A DNA stretch of 64,000 nt from Pusillimonas minor. Its GTDB lineage: Bacteria; Pseudomonadota; Gammaproteobacteria; Burkholderiales; Burkholderiaceae_B. Below, one piece after another: positions 54,175-63,900 of this stretch (position 1 is its first letter; each line of letters opens with the position of its first letter). The notes beneath the pieces are model-generated. The model was not told the origin of the DNA. It was given only the letters and a program-made list of their open reading frames with translations, and searched no databases. The position numbers and the translations under genes were made by a program. Location: NCBI RefSeq assembly GCF_014237865.1, contig NZ_JACJUU010000005.1, positions 124,001 to 188,000 on the forward strand, in the 5' to 3' direction.

Positions 54175-55415
54175 CCACGCCATTACAAAAGCCCACGCGC
54201 AAAAATCCGGTTGCGCGCACACGGCAACCTGCGCTGCCGCCCGGTATGCGCTCACGTCGCGCACTGGGTCTGACCGCCGCGGCAGCTGCCGGGCGCTTCG
54301 ACATGCAGGTCTGCCAAGAATGCGCAGCCGTTCAGTATCCGCCGCGCGAGGTTTGTCACCAATGCCTTTCGGCCGACCTGAAATGGCAGGCCGTTAACCC
54401 CAAAGGCAAGCTGCTGGCCACGACCACACTCGACCACAGCAACGATGCGTATTTCCGCGAGCGCCTGCCCTGGCGCGTGGGTACTGTCGCCATGGAAGCC
54501 GGTCCCTCCGTGGTCGCGCACGTGCACGGCGACTGCAACGACGGCGATACCGTGCGCCTGACGCTCAAGCTCGATCGCAGCGGCCAGGCCGTACTTGTTG
54601 CCCTGCCCCAAAAACCGACGCCCCACATGGAAGACGACCCCGTGCTCCGAGAAACTGCCTGCGACCCCAAATTCCGTCGCGCCCTGGTCACAGACGGCAA
54701 AACTGCCGTGGGCCGGGCGGTTGTCAAAGCCCTGCTCGACGCCGGCGCCACCACCGTATTCGTGGGCGATCCAGAAATCTGGAAAAAAGACGCCGCATTC
54801 GACGCGCTGTGTGCCGACCCCCGGGTGCAGGTACAAGACCTCAATGTCAGCAACACCGACGCCATCGAGCGCGTGGCCAAGTCCATCGGCGGCAAGGTCG
54901 AAATTCTGGTCAATACCGCCAATTACGAACGCGATGGCGGCGTGCTGTTCAATCGCGACATCATGAAGGCCTACGACACGCTGAACACCAACTGCATGGG
55001 CCTGGTACGTTTAGCGCAACACTTCGGTCCAGCGATGTCGTCGCGGGCGGCCGATGGCGTTGCCAATGCCGTCGCCTGGGTCAATGTGCTGTCGGTATAT
55101 GCCCACATCAACCTGCCCTCGCGCGGGCTGTGGTCGGCCTCGCAGGCCGCCGCACTGTCGGTCAGCCAGTGCCTGCGCAACGAGTTCCGCCCGTCGGGCG
55201 TACGCGTCGTCAACATCTTTACCGGCCCGGTCGACCACGAGTGGGAGCAACTGACCCCGCCACCGCGCGTGGCACCGTCAGCCATTGCCAAGGCCGTAGT
55301 TCAGGCACTTAAAGACGGCACCGAAGACGCCGTCGTAGGCGACGTTGCCAAAGAAGTCATCGAGCTGCTGCAAGAAAACCCCAAAGGGTTGGAACGCGAA
55401 CTGGGCGGCCGCTAA
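54171..55415 (+). CDS. DUF35 (zinc ribbon/OB-fold) protein fused to a degenerate SDR
   Basis: Residues about 44-150 form a DUF35 unit: a zinc ribbon with Cys48, Cys51, Cys62 and Cys65 (CQEC, CHQC) and an OB-fold. From about 168 an SDR-like Rossmann domain begins, but the coenzyme motif is TDGKTAVG rather than TGxxxGIG. The catalytic YxxxK is WSASQ (Trp321, Gln325) and NNAG is NTAN. It is probably not a dehydrogenase. As DUF35 proteins are needed by Ltp2-type aldolases, the SDR part may serve as a scaffold or acyl-CoA handler. Start overlaps the thiolase-like stop. I know of no characterised protein with this fusion. Confidence 0.83.
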   Translation: MTTPLQKPTRKNPVARTRQPALPPGMRSRRALGLTAAAAAGRFDMQVCQECAAVQYPPREVCHQCLSADLKWQAVNPKGKLLATTTLDHSNDAYFRERLPWRVGTVAMEAGPSVVAHVHGDCNDGDTVRLTLKLDRSGQAVLVALPQKPTPHMEDDPVLRETACDPKFRRALVTDGKTAVGRAVVKALLDAGATTVFVGDPEIWKKDAAFDALCADPRVQVQDLNVSNTDAIERVAKSIGGKVEILVNTANYERDGGVLFNRDIMKAYDTLNTNCMGLVRLAQHFGPAMSSRAADGVANAVAWVNVLSVYAHINLPSRGLWSASQAAALSVSQCLRNEFRPSGVRVVNIFTGPVDHEWEQLTPPPRVAPSAIAKAVVQALKDGTEDAVVGDVAKEVIELLQENPKGLERELGGR

Positions 55416-55450
55416 GCCAGGGGCCCGAACGTGCATCACAAGGAAACACC

Positions 55451-56236
55451 ATGAGCACAAATGTACTGACGCAATTTTTGGGTGAACTGCTAAGCGGCAA
55501 GATCAAGATGGTTGATCTGACCGAAACCCTGACCCCGGACTTCCCCACGATTCAGCTGCCGCCCGAATTCGGTCAGGCCTGGCCGTTTCGCATTGAAGAA
55601 ATCTCGCGCTACGACGAGCGCGGGCCGGCCTGGTACTGGAACAACTTCTCAATGTCCGAGCACACCGGCACGCACTTCGATGCACCGGTGCATTGGGTCA
55701 GCGGCAAAGACCAGCCCAACAACTGCGTCGACACCATCCCGCTCGACGCCTTCATTGCCGAGGCCTGCGTCATCGACTGTTCGGCCCAGGCCGCGCAAGA
55801 CCCCGACTTCCTGCTCACCATCGACTTCGTCGAGCAGTGGGAAAAGCAACACGGGCGCATCCCCGAGCGTGCATGGGTATTGATGCGTACCGATTGGTCG
55901 AAACGCGACAAGCCCACCGACTACCTGAACATGCAAGACGACGGCGGCCACTCGCCTGGCCCCGACGCCCAGGTTGTCCCGTGGCTGATCAAAGAACGCA
56001 ATGTGCATGGTTTCGGCACCGAATCTGTGGGCACCGATGCAGGCCAAGCCGCCCATCTCGACCCACCCTACCCTTGCCACTACTACATGCACGGCAATAA
56101 CCGCTATGGGCTGCAATGTCTGACCAATCTTGATCAGCTCCCGGCAAAAGGCGCACTGATTTTCTCCGCCCCGCTTAAAATCCGCAGCGGCTCCGGCAGC
56201 CCGCTACGGGTTCTGGCCCTGACGCCCAACACATAA
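55451..56236 (+). CDS. Cyclase-family metal hydrolase, isatin-hydrolase/kynurenine-formamidase-like
   Basis: A 261-residue cyclase-family (PF04199) enzyme with the metal motif HxxxHxDxxxH: His71, His75, Asp77 and His81 in SEHTGTHFDAPVHW. Isatin hydrolase and bacterial kynurenine formamidase share it, opening lactam or formamide bonds with Mn2+ or Zn2+. Upstream context (Rieske oxygenase, CoA ligase, putative aldolase) suggests isatin as a possible substrate, released as isatinate. A GTD-x-G segment (GTESVGTDAGQ) later completes the family pattern. Starts with AAGGAAA upstream. Confidence 0.85.
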   Translation: MSTNVLTQFLGELLSGKIKMVDLTETLTPDFPTIQLPPEFGQAWPFRIEEISRYDERGPAWYWNNFSMSEHTGTHFDAPVHWVSGKDQPNNCVDTIPLDAFIAEACVIDCSAQAAQDPDFLLTIDFVEQWEKQHGRIPERAWVLMRTDWSKRDKPTDYLNMQDDGGHSPGPDAQVVPWLIKERNVHGFGTESVGTDAGQAAHLDPPYPCHYYMHGNNRYGLQCLTNLDQLPAKGALIFSAPLKIRSGSGSPLRVLALTPNT

Positions 56237-56259
56237 CGATAATTACGGAGCACAACCCC

Positions 56260-56988
56260 ATGAGTACGCAATACACCGCCGTCGTCACCGGCGGCAGCGC
56301 CGGTATCGGCCTGGAAATCGTCCGCCAGATGCTCGACGCAGGCTACGAAGTCATTTCGATGGCACGCCGCGAGCCCGAGCTGTCTCACCCCAAGCTGAAA
56401 ACCGTCAAGGTCGACCTGCTTGACGCCGACGCCACCATCCAGGCCAGCAACGACATCGCCAAAGACCATGGCGTGACGCATGTCATTCACAATGCTGGCG
56501 TCATCTGGCCCAACTTGCTGCCCGACGTGACACAAGACGAGCTGCACGGCCTGACGCAAATCCACCTGGGCGCAGCCATTGCGCTGGTGCAGGCCTGCCT
56601 GCCGCACATGGAGTCGATCAAATTCGGGCGTATTGTCATGATGTCTTCACGAGGCGCCTTGGGCCTGCCCACCCGCACAGCCTACTCGGCCACCAAAGCA
56701 GGCATGGTCGGCATGACGCGCACCTGGGCACTAGAGCTTGCCGCCAAAGGCATCACCGCCAACGTGGTCGCACCCGGCCCCATCCAAACCGATATGTTCT
56801 ACGATGTGGTCGAAGCGGGCAGTGAACGCGAAGCCAACATCGCCAAGGGTATCCCGGTGCAACGCCTCGGTCGCGCCGACGACGTCGCGCGCGCCGTCAT
56901 GTTCTTTTCAGATCCGGCCAACAGCTTTATAACCGGCCAGACACTTTATGTTTGCGGTGGCGCGAGCGTCAGCTCGATCACCATTTAA
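56260..56988 (+). CDS. Short-chain dehydrogenase/reductase
   Basis: A 242-residue classical SDR. Coenzyme site TGGSAGIG (10-17), NAG (78-80), catalytic Ser129/130, Tyr142 and Lys146 (AYSATK) and VVAPGPIQTDM are intact, in contrast to the degenerate SDR domain two genes upstream. The basic Arg37-Arg38 after the second strand favours NADP(H). It would oxidise or reduce an alcohol/ketone intermediate, e.g. dioxindole/isatin interconversion, but its substrate is not set by sequence. Confidence 0.9.
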   Translation: MSTQYTAVVTGGSAGIGLEIVRQMLDAGYEVISMARREPELSHPKLKTVKVDLLDADATIQASNDIAKDHGVTHVIHNAGVIWPNLLPDVTQDELHGLTQIHLGAAIALVQACLPHMESIKFGRIVMMSSRGALGLPTRTAYSATKAGMVGMTRTWALELAAKGITANVVAPGPIQTDMFYDVVEAGSEREANIAKGIPVQRLGRADDVARAVMFFSDPANSFITGQTLYVCGGASVSSITI

Positions 56989-57043
56989 CGGGCCTATGCC
57001 CACGTCCTTTCCGGACAAACCGTTTCACGGAGAATAAAAAACT

Positions 57044-58189
57044 ATGATGATCAAGAAACTGGTAGCACTGGCCGTTTTGGCCGCCATGGGCACTGCCCCC
57101 GCATTCGCGCAGGTCAAGGTCGGCGTTGTGTCGTCGTCCACAGGCCCGACGGCCCTGATCGGCATCTCGCAAAAAAATTCTGTCCCCCTGTTGCCCACCA
57201 AAATGGGCGACCTGACCGTTGAATACATTTCGCTGGATGACGCCAGTGACCCCACCCAGTCGGTCACCAACTTCAAAAAACTCATTACCGAAGAAAAAGT
57301 CGATGCCCTGATCGGGCCGTCGGGTTCGCCCAACGCCATGAGCGTGATCCAGTTTGCCGCCGAAGCGCAAACACCCATGCTGGCTCCGGTAGGGACGGCA
57401 TCGGTGGTGCTGCCCATGACGCCTGAAAAGAAATGGGTTTTCAAAACCACCCAGAACACCGACATTATCGCCAGCGCGCTGGTCGAACACATGGTCAAGA
57501 CCGGCGTCAAAACCGTTGGCTTCATGGGCCTGAACGACGCCTACGGCGAAGACTGGCTGACCGTGTTCGGCAAAATGGCCAAAGACAAGGGCATCAAACT
57601 GGTGGCCACCGAACGCTACCAGCGCAACGACAGCTCGGTCACCGGCCAGGCACTTAAAATTTACGCAGCCAAACCCGATGCCGTCCTGATTGCCGGCACG
57701 GGCGCAGCCGCTGTACTGCCGCAAACCACTCTGGTCAAACAAGGCTACAAAGGCCAGTTCTACCAAACCCACGGCGCCGCCTTGCCCGCCTTCCTGAAAC
57801 TGGGTGGCAAAGAAGTCGAGGGCACGATTCTGGCCGCCAGCCTGATGCTGGTACTGGACGAAATCCCGGCGACACACCCCTCCAAGGCCATTGCCGAAGA
57901 CTACATCAAGCGCTACGAAGCCATGCATGGCCAGAAACCGGCGACGTTTGGCGCCAACGTGTACGATGCCGGCCTGTTGCTGGAAAAGGCAGTGCCTGTT
58001 GCAGCGGCCAAAGCCAAACCCGGCACACCCGAGTTCCGTATTGCCCTGCGCGATGCGCTTGAGCAAACGAAAGAGCTGGTGGCTACCCAGGGCGTCTACA
58101 CCATGACCGCCGAAGACCACAGCGGCTTTGACGAGCGCGGCCGTGAGCTGATCACCGTTAAAGATGGCGAATGGCGTCTCGTGAAGTAA
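57044..58189 (+). CDS. Periplasmic ligand-binding protein (HAAT family) of the catabolic operon
   Basis: A 381-residue Peripla_BP_6-type receptor with a signal peptide (MMIKKLVALAVLAAMG to about AFAQV) and KVGVVSSSTGPTALIGISQKN. It is the last gene before a strong terminator and the operon contains no permease or ATPase, so it must use membrane components encoded elsewhere, or the livFG system at the window start. It would capture the aromatic substrate, perhaps IAA. Moderately distant from the protein at 1722. Confidence 0.87.
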   Translation: MMIKKLVALAVLAAMGTAPAFAQVKVGVVSSSTGPTALIGISQKNSVPLLPTKMGDLTVEYISLDDASDPTQSVTNFKKLITEEKVDALIGPSGSPNAMSVIQFAAEAQTPMLAPVGTASVVLPMTPEKKWVFKTTQNTDIIASALVEHMVKTGVKTVGFMGLNDAYGEDWLTVFGKMAKDKGIKLVATERYQRNDSSVTGQALKIYAAKPDAVLIAGTGAAAVLPQTTLVKQGYKGQFYQTHGAALPAFLKLGGKEVEGTILAASLMLVLDEIPATHPSKAIAEDYIKRYEAMHGQKPATFGANVYDAGLLLEKAVPVAAAKAKPGTPEFRIALRDALEQTKELVATQGVYTMTAEDHSGFDERGRELITVKDGEWRLVK

Positions 58190-58231
58190 TGCAGACAACG
58201 TCTGTCGGCCTGCGGGTCGAATGACGTCAAC

Positions 58232-58263
58232 TCGGCTGCTCCCAAGGGGGCAGCCGATTTTTA
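58232..58263 (+). terminator. Rho-independent terminator of the catabolic operon
   Basis: TCGGCTGC (58232-58239) pairs with GCAGCCGA (58250-58257), followed by TTTTTA on the plus strand. It lies 43 nt after the binding-protein stop and separates the MFS gene from the operon. Confidence 0.85.
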
Positions 58264-58320
58264 TGCGGTTACGCGGCAGGCCCCGGCCCCGCGCAAAAGC
58301 GCATTAAAGCGCCCAAGAAC

Positions 58321-59526
58321 ATGAGTATCACCCAAAGTCAAAAAACCAATGTCCTGCTGCTGGCCGGCGGGCAAGGCCTGTTCACTATCGTCACCATCAC
58401 CATCATGACGCTCAGCAGCGTTATTGGTCGACAGCTTGCCCCATGGCCGGAATTGGCGACGCTGCCGGCGGCCATGATGATGTTCGCAACGGTGTTAACA
58501 ACCTTGCCGGCGTCCCTGCTCATGAAACGCATCGGGCGGCGACGCGGCTTCATCATGGGCACCATCAATGGCGCCATTGGCGGGCTGGTTTGTTTTTTTG
58601 GCGTCGCCACCGAATCGTTTGCCCTGTTCTGCCTGGGCAACTTCTTTATTGGCCTGTACCAAAGCTTTGCCATGTACTATCGCTTCGCGGCAGCCGACGT
58701 TACGACGGCTGAATTCCGTAGCCGGGCCGTGTCGTATGTGATGACAGGCGGCATCATAGCCGCGGTTCTGGGCCCCATTAATGCCCGCATCACACTCGAC
58801 TGGGTGCCTGCCGTACCTTATGGCGGCCCATTTTTGGTGATACTGGCGCTGTCGTTGCTGGCCGCTTTCCTGGTCAACCAGATCGACATGCCCGAACCCG
58901 ATCTACAGGCGAACGCGGCGCCGCCTGCCGCAGCGCGCCCCCTGCGTGTCATCGCCACGCACCCAGGTTTTATTCCGGCCGTGCTTTGCAGCAGCATTTG
59001 TTTTTCGTTCATGGCGCTGTACATCACCGTCACACCGCTGGCCATGAAAGACCTGGGTTTCAGCATGACCGATATCGCCGTCGTGACGCAAACCCAGGTG
59101 CTGGCGATGTTCGGCCCGTCATTCATTACGGGGGCCCTGATCGCGCGCATCGGCTTAAACCGCATTCTGTTCAGTGGCGTTGTATTGATGACGCTCGCCG
59201 GGCTTATTGGCGCATTCAGCGATGCAGCACTGCCCGGCTACATCGCCTCGCGCCTGGCACTGGGCCTGGGCTGGAACTTTTTGTTCGTGGGTGGCGCCGT
59301 CTTGCTGTCGACCACGCACAACCCGGCCGAGCGCGGCAAGGTACAAGGGATCAACGACCAGGTGATGTTCATTCTGGTCACCATCGGTTGCCTGGGCGCA
59401 GCCACCTTTTTAAGCGCGCTGGGGTGGCGCAACCTGAACCTGGCCGCGATGGCACCCGTACTGCTGGTTGGCGCTGCGCTGACCAGAATGGTCATGCAGC
59501 AGCGCCGGCAGGCTTCAGGCCACTGA
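58321..59526 (+). CDS. MFS transporter
   Basis: A 401-residue, 12-helix major facilitator protein. Loop 2-3 is LMKRIGRRRGFIMG (motif A-like), and the AMYYRFAAADV segment resembles the MFS group found in gene clusters of aromatic and nitrile uptake. The second half repeats the layout (LGWNFLFVGGAVLLS). Either substrate uptake or product export. Located after the operon terminator and convergent with the hydantoinase gene. A weak ribosome site; the ATG at 58321 keeps the full first helix. Confidence 0.85.
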   Translation: MSITQSQKTNVLLLAGGQGLFTIVTITIMTLSSVIGRQLAPWPELATLPAAMMMFATVLTTLPASLLMKRIGRRRGFIMGTINGAIGGLVCFFGVATESFALFCLGNFFIGLYQSFAMYYRFAAADVTTAEFRSRAVSYVMTGGIIAAVLGPINARITLDWVPAVPYGGPFLVILALSLLAAFLVNQIDMPEPDLQANAAPPAAARPLRVIATHPGFIPAVLCSSICFSFMALYITVTPLAMKDLGFSMTDIAVVTQTQVLAMFGPSFITGALIARIGLNRILFSGVVLMTLAGLIGAFSDAALPGYIASRLALGLGWNFLFVGGAVLLSTTHNPAERGKVQGINDQVMFILVTIGCLGAATFLSALGWRNLNLAAMAPVLLVGAALTRMVMQQRRQASGH

Positions 59527-59555
59527 CAGCCGCGCATACCTCTGGCGCAGCGATT

Positions 59556-59592
59556 AACAGGCGAACTTGGCCAAACGGCAAGCCCGCCTGTT
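59556..59592. terminator. Hairpin between convergent MFS and hydantoinase genes
   Basis: AACAGGCG (59556-59563) pairs with CGCCTGTT (59585-59592), with a shorter inner CTTG/CAAG stem. No U-run on either side. Position between convergent genes suggests a bidirectional transcription end. Confidence 0.45.
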
Positions 59593-59602
59593 GTCTTACA
59601 CC

Positions 59603-62600
59603 TTAAGACATAGCCCCGAAACCGCCGCCGCCGGGGGTGGCGATTTCGAAGCAATCACCCGCATTCAACTGGGCGCTGTCGGCATGACGCAAAGTTTCGA
59701 CCTGGCCGTTGGCCCGGATTACCCGGCTTTCACCGCAGGCTCCCGGCGCGCCGCCTTGGGCGCCGAACGCCGGATGCGTCCAGCCATTGGCCAGCAGTGA
59801 CACCGTCATGGGCTCGAGGAAGCGCAACGTACGCAAACCGCCGTCGCCCCCGTGCCAGCGCCCCTGACCACCCGAACCGCGCCGGATTTCGTAGCGTTCG
59901 AGACGAACCGGGAACCGCAGTTCAAGCACTTCCGGGTCAGTCATGCGCGAGTTGGTCATTTGCGTCTGCACGACCGAGGTGCCATTAAAGCCGTCCACGA
60001 GGCGCCCGGCCTCGTCAAAGCGCCCGCCAGCACCCGAGCCACCCGACACCGTTTCGTAGTACTGGTAGCGGTCATTACCAAACGTCACGTTGTTCATGGT
60101 GGGCTGGCTACCCGCATTAACGCCCAACACGCCATACAACGCGTTGGTCACGCAGGTCGAGGTCTCGACGTTACCCGCCACCACCGCCGCCGGATACCCC
60201 GGGTTAAGCATGGAATTGGCCGGCACCACCAGCGTGAGCGGCTTCAGACCGCCCGCATTGATGGGGATGTCTTCGTCGATCATGGTGCGGAACACATACA
60301 GCACCGCCGCCGTCGTCACCGCTTGCGGTGCGTTGAAGTTATTGGGCAACTGCGGCGACGTACCGGTGAAGTCAACTATCGCGCTGTTTGTCGCGTGGTC
60401 GATCGTCAGCATCACATGAATGACAGCGCCGTTATCGAGCTGCTGCGTAAACTCGCCGTCGCGCAAGCGCGCAATGGCGCGGCGTACCGAAGCCTCGGCG
60501 TTGTCTTGAACGTGCTGCATGTAGGCATGCACAACATCAAGGCCAAACGCGTCAACCATCTTCAACAGTTCTTCGCGCCCTTTTTCGTTGGCCGCAATCT
60601 GGGCGCGCAAGTCGGCCAGGTTCTGGTCGATATTGCGGGCCGGGTAGCGTGCGCCCGCCAGCAGCTCGCGGAACTCGGCCTCGCGCAGACGACCGCCCTC
60701 GACCAGGCGGAAGTTGGTGATAAGCACACCTTCTTCTTCGATAGTCGTAGAGTTGGCCGGCATGGAGCCCGGCGTCAGGCCGCCGATATCGGCATGGTGC
60801 CCACGCGAACCAACGTAGAAGAGAATATCCCGGCCTTCGGCATCGAAAACCGGCGTCACCACCGTTACGTCTGGCAAATGGGTACCGCCCGCGTAGGGGT
60901 TGTTCAGTACGTAAACATCGCCGGGGCGCAACTGCCCTTCATTGGCCTGCATGACGGCCCGGATGCTGGCGCTCATCGAGCCCAAATGCACCGGAATATG
61001 CGGCGCATTAGCCACCAGATCGCCCCGGGCATCAAAAATCGCGCACGAAAAATCCAATCGCTCTTTGATGTTCACCGAGTAAGCCGTGTTCTGCAAGCGG
61101 TAGCCCATCTGCTCGGCAATCGACATAAACAGATTATTGAAAATCTCCAGCATGACCGGGTCGGCCTGCGTGCCAATGGCGTAACGTTTGGGGCGTGGCA
61201 CCACACGCTCAAGCACAATATCGCCGCGCGTCGTCAAGCTGGCTTGCCAGCCGGGGTCGACCAAGGTGGTGGCATTAGCATCAGTAATGATTACCGGCCC
61301 ATTCAGCACATCGCCCACACGCAAGTCTTCACTGCGATACAAGGGGCAATCGTGCAGGGCATCTTCAACGTGGATCTGCACCGTATCGAACGGCGCCAGC
61401 GGCGTCTGGGGGTCGCGGGGCGCACGCGCAAACACCCCGGACGCCTTGTCGGATTCATCGCCAATGGCCTCGGCCACCGCCGACTCGATCACCAGACGGC
61501 GGTCGGGCATCAAGAACGAAAACCGCATCGAATAGGCGCGTTCGAAAGCCTGTTTCATGGCCGACGCACTGTCGAGCACCACCGGCAGCGCCGTATCGGT
61601 ACCCTCGTAACGCAGGTACAAGCGCCGTTCGATGCGAATGCAGTCGGCCGCCACACCCTGCGCCAGCAGGTCGTCGCGTGCTGCAGCCGCCAGGTCATTC
61701 AACACCAAACGCGCATCATCCTCGCCGGCTTCATCCCAGATCTTTTCTACAGAGCGCTCACGGATGGCGTTGGCCGCAGCCAGCCCCATGCCATAGGCCG
61801 ACAGCACACCGGCCAGCGGGTGTACCAGCACCCGTGGCATAGCCAGCGCATCGGCCACGCGGCAGGCATGCTGTCCACCCGCACCGCCAAAGGTCGTCAA
61901 GGTATAACGCGTAATGTCATAGCCGCGTTGCACCGAAATTTGCTTGATGGCATTGGCCATGTTCGACACGGCGATGTTCAGGAAGCCTTCGGCTAATTGC
62001 TCAGGTGACGTCGCAGCACCCGTTTTTGCAGAGACTTCGGCCGCCATTGCAGCAAACTTGAGACGAACCACGTCGACGTCGAGCGGCTGATTGGCATTGG
62101 GGCCAAACACCGCCGGAAAATGTCGCGGCTGTATACGCCCCAACATGACGTTGGCGTCTGTGACCGTTAAAGGGCCGCCACGCCGATAGCATGCCGGCCC
62201 CGGGTTGGCGCCGGCCGATTCAGGCCCCACGCGTAAACGGGCGCCATCGAAATGCAGAATAGACCCGCCACCTGCCGCCACGGTATGGATGCTCATCATG
62301 GGCGCACGGATACGCACGCCCGCCACCAGCGTATCGAAAGCCCGCTCGTACTCGCCTGCATAGTGCGAGACATCGGTCGAGGTACCCCCCATGTCGAACC
62401 CAATGACGCGGTCGAACCCCGCCGCATGCGATATACCGGCCATACCCACAATACCGCCGGCCGGGCCCGACAATACAGAATCTTTACCTTGAAACGCGTG
62501 GGCATCGGTAAGGCCGCCGCTAGACTGCATGAACTGCAGGCGCACCCCAGGCAAAGCAGCCGCGACGCGGTCAACATAACGACGCAACACCGGCGACAAA

Positions 62601-63268
62601 TAGGCGTCGACAACCGTGGTGTCGCCCCGCGCGACATAACGGATCAGCGGAGACACTTCGTGGGACACGGACACCTGCGTAAACCCGATAGTGCGGGCCA
62701 ATTCAGCCAGACGCGTCTCGTGCATGGGGTTCTTGTACCCATGCATCAATGCAATCGCCACCGCACGTACGCCCTGGTCGTACACCTTGCGCAAAAATTG
62801 CTCGGCCTGATCATCATCAAGCGGCGTAGCCACCTCACCAGAAGCATCCAGACGCTCGTCAACTTCAATAACTGATTCGTACAACAATTCGGGCAGAATG
62901 ATTTCACGATCGAACAGGCGCGGACGATTTTGGTAGGCAATGCGCAGCGCATCGCGAAACCCGCGTGTCACTACCAGCGCCACCCGCTCGCCCTTGCGCT
63001 CCAGCAAAGCGTTGGTGGCCACCGTGGTGCCCATTTTCACCACATCAATGCGGTCAGCCGGAACCGGCTCGCCGGGCGGCACGCCGAGCAAACGCCGAAT
63101 CCCCTCAACAGCCGCATCGTCGTATTGCTCAGGGTTTTCGGACAACAACTTGGCGGTGATCAGTTCGCCGTCGGGGCGGCGCGCCACCACATCGGTAAAC
63201 GTACCGCCACGATCAATCCAGAACTGCCAGCGCTCCTTGTCGGCCGGGGTCGGCCCTTGGGCGCTCAT
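59603..63268 (-). CDS. Fused HyuA-HyuB hydantoinase/5-oxoprolinase-family ATP-dependent lactamase
   Basis: The 1221-residue protein joins the HyuA part (about 1-700, starting with the ATP-site motif DRGGTFTDV at 19-27 and a later [11 protein letters not shown] phosphate-binding block) and the HyuB part (about 705-1221, with [29 protein letters not shown]). Bacterial versions often have two subunits; the fused form is like eukaryotic 5-oxoprolinase. It hydrolyses lactam or hydantoin rings with ATP. In anaerobic IAA breakdown the hydantoinase-like IaaCE opens the oxindole-type ring, so a comparable role is possible here. Start overlaps the MarR gene's stop by four nt. Confidence 0.92.
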   Translation of the reverse strand: MSAQGPTPADKERWQFWIDRGGTFTDVVARRPDGELITAKLLSENPEQYDDAAVEGIRRLLGVPPGEPVPADRIDVVKMGTTVATNALLERKGERVALVVTRGFRDALRIAYQNRPRLFDREIILPELLYESVIEVDERLDASGEVATPLDDDQAEQFLRKVYDQGVRAVAIALMHGYKNPMHETRLAELARTIGFTQVSVSHEVSPLIRYVARGDTTVVDAYLSPVLRRYVDRVAAALPGVRLQFMQSSGGLTDAHAFQGKDSVLSGPAGGIVGMAGISHAAGFDRVIGFDMGGTSTDVSHYAGEYERAFDTLVAGVRIRAPMMSIHTVAAGGGSILHFDGARLRVGPESAGANPGPACYRRGGPLTVTDANVMLGRIQPRHFPAVFGPNANQPLDVDVVRLKFAAMAAEVSAKTGAATSPEQLAEGFLNIAVSNMANAIKQISVQRGYDITRYTLTTFGGAGGQHACRVADALAMPRVLVHPLAGVLSAYGMGLAAANAIRERSVEKIWDEAGEDDARLVLNDLAAAARDDLLAQGVAADCIRIERRLYLRYEGTDTALPVVLDSASAMKQAFERAYSMRFSFLMPDRRLVIESAVAEAIGDESDKASGVFARAPRDPQTPLAPFDTVQIHVEDALHDCPLYRSEDLRVGDVLNGPVIITDANATTLVDPGWQASLTTRGDIVLERVVPRPKRYAIGTQADPVMLEIFNNLFMSIAEQMGYRLQNTAYSVNIKERLDFSCAIFDARGDLVANAPHIPVHLGSMSASIRAVMQANEGQLRPGDVYVLNNPYAGGTHLPDVTVVTPVFDAEGRDILFYVGSRGHHADIGGLTPGSMPANSTTIEEEGVLITNFRLVEGGRLREAEFRELLAGARYPARNIDQNLADLRAQIAANEKGREELLKMVDAFGLDVVHAYMQHVQDNAEASVRRAIARLRDGEFTQQLDNGAVIHVMLTIDHATNSAIVDFTGTSPQLPNNFNAPQAVTTAAVLYVFRTMIDEDIPINAGGLKPLTLVVPANSMLNPGYPAAVVAGNVETSTCVTNALYGVLGVNAGSQPTMNNVTFGNDRYQYYETVSGGSGAGGRFDEAGRLVDGFNGTSVVQTQMTNSRMTDPEVLELRFPVRLERYEIRRGSGGQGRWHGGDGGLRTLRFLEPMTVSLLANGWTHPAFGAQGGAPGACGESRVIRANGQVETLRHADSAQLNAGDCFEIATPGGGGFGAMS

Positions 63269-63900
63269 AGCGACGAGGCTGCACGGGCAGCCTGATCGTA
63301 AAGGCCCGACAAGGCGCGCAGGCGTTCGGCCATACGCGACAACTGGTCGGCATCGGCCAGTTCGCCTTCAACAGCCGGCAACAAACAGCCGGCACGCACA
63401 TCGCGGAACCGGTCCAGCATGGCCGCCCCGTCGTCTGTCACGGTATAGAACATTTCTTTGCCTACCTTCTCGCCGGCCACCAGGCCGGCGTTCTGCAATT
63501 TTTTCAACGAATAGGTAATCACGTAGGTGTCTTCGTAGTTCAGCGTAAAACAAATATCGGCCAGCCGCTTGGCGCGTTGACGGTGATAAACATGATGCAA
63601 CACCAGCACATCGGTGACGGCCAGGTCGTGTCCGCCTGCGGCGCGCATGCAGCGCACCACCCAACGCGAAAACGCATTGTGACAAACGATCAGGCCAAAC
63701 TCGAATTCGGACAACGACGCGTGCGGCCCTTCGGCCAAATGAGCAGACGACAAGATACGCAACGGTGACACCACAGGGGAAACCTCCTCGAATTCGGCAC
63801 TGGCGCGCACGGCAGCTTTGGCAGCAGCATCCTTAACCTTGACGGGGGCTTTGACTTTACCTGGCGCGTCTGACCTAACGCGCGCTCGCCCGTCATTCAT
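63265..63900 (-). CDS. MarR-family regulator (second)
   Basis: A 211-residue winged-helix protein with a Lys/Ala/Arg-rich N-tail (about 1-45) before the MarR core; HTH and wing lie in [47 protein letters not shown]. It is not a close copy of the regulator at 45051. The ATG at 63900 overlaps a preceding partial gene; its stop overlaps the hydantoinase start (ATGA), a translationally coupled operon. Two MarR proteins are also present in some IAA-degradation loci. Its target is probably its own operon. Confidence 0.88.
   Translation of the reverse strand: MNDGRARVRSDAPGKVKAPVKVKDAAAKAAVRASAEFEEVSPVVSPLRILSSAHLAEGPHASLSEFEFGLIVCHNAFSRWVVRCMRAAGGHDLAVTDVLVLHHVYHRQRAKRLADICFTLNYEDTYVITYSLKKLQNAGLVAGEKVGKEMFYTVTDDGAAMLDRFRDVRAGCLLPAVEGELADADQLSRMAERLRALSGLYDQAARAASSL

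Noticed and set aside
56978-58198. 406-codon open frame antisense to the binding protein
   Set aside because: Translation is Gly/Phe/His-rich and lacks domains; the sense strand has a signal peptide and Peripla_BP_6 features.
59852-61996. 714-codon open frame antisense to the hydantoinase gene
   Set aside because: Same shadow effect; Arg/His/Gln-rich translation without recognisable motifs, while the sense strand encodes a complete HyuA-HyuB protein.
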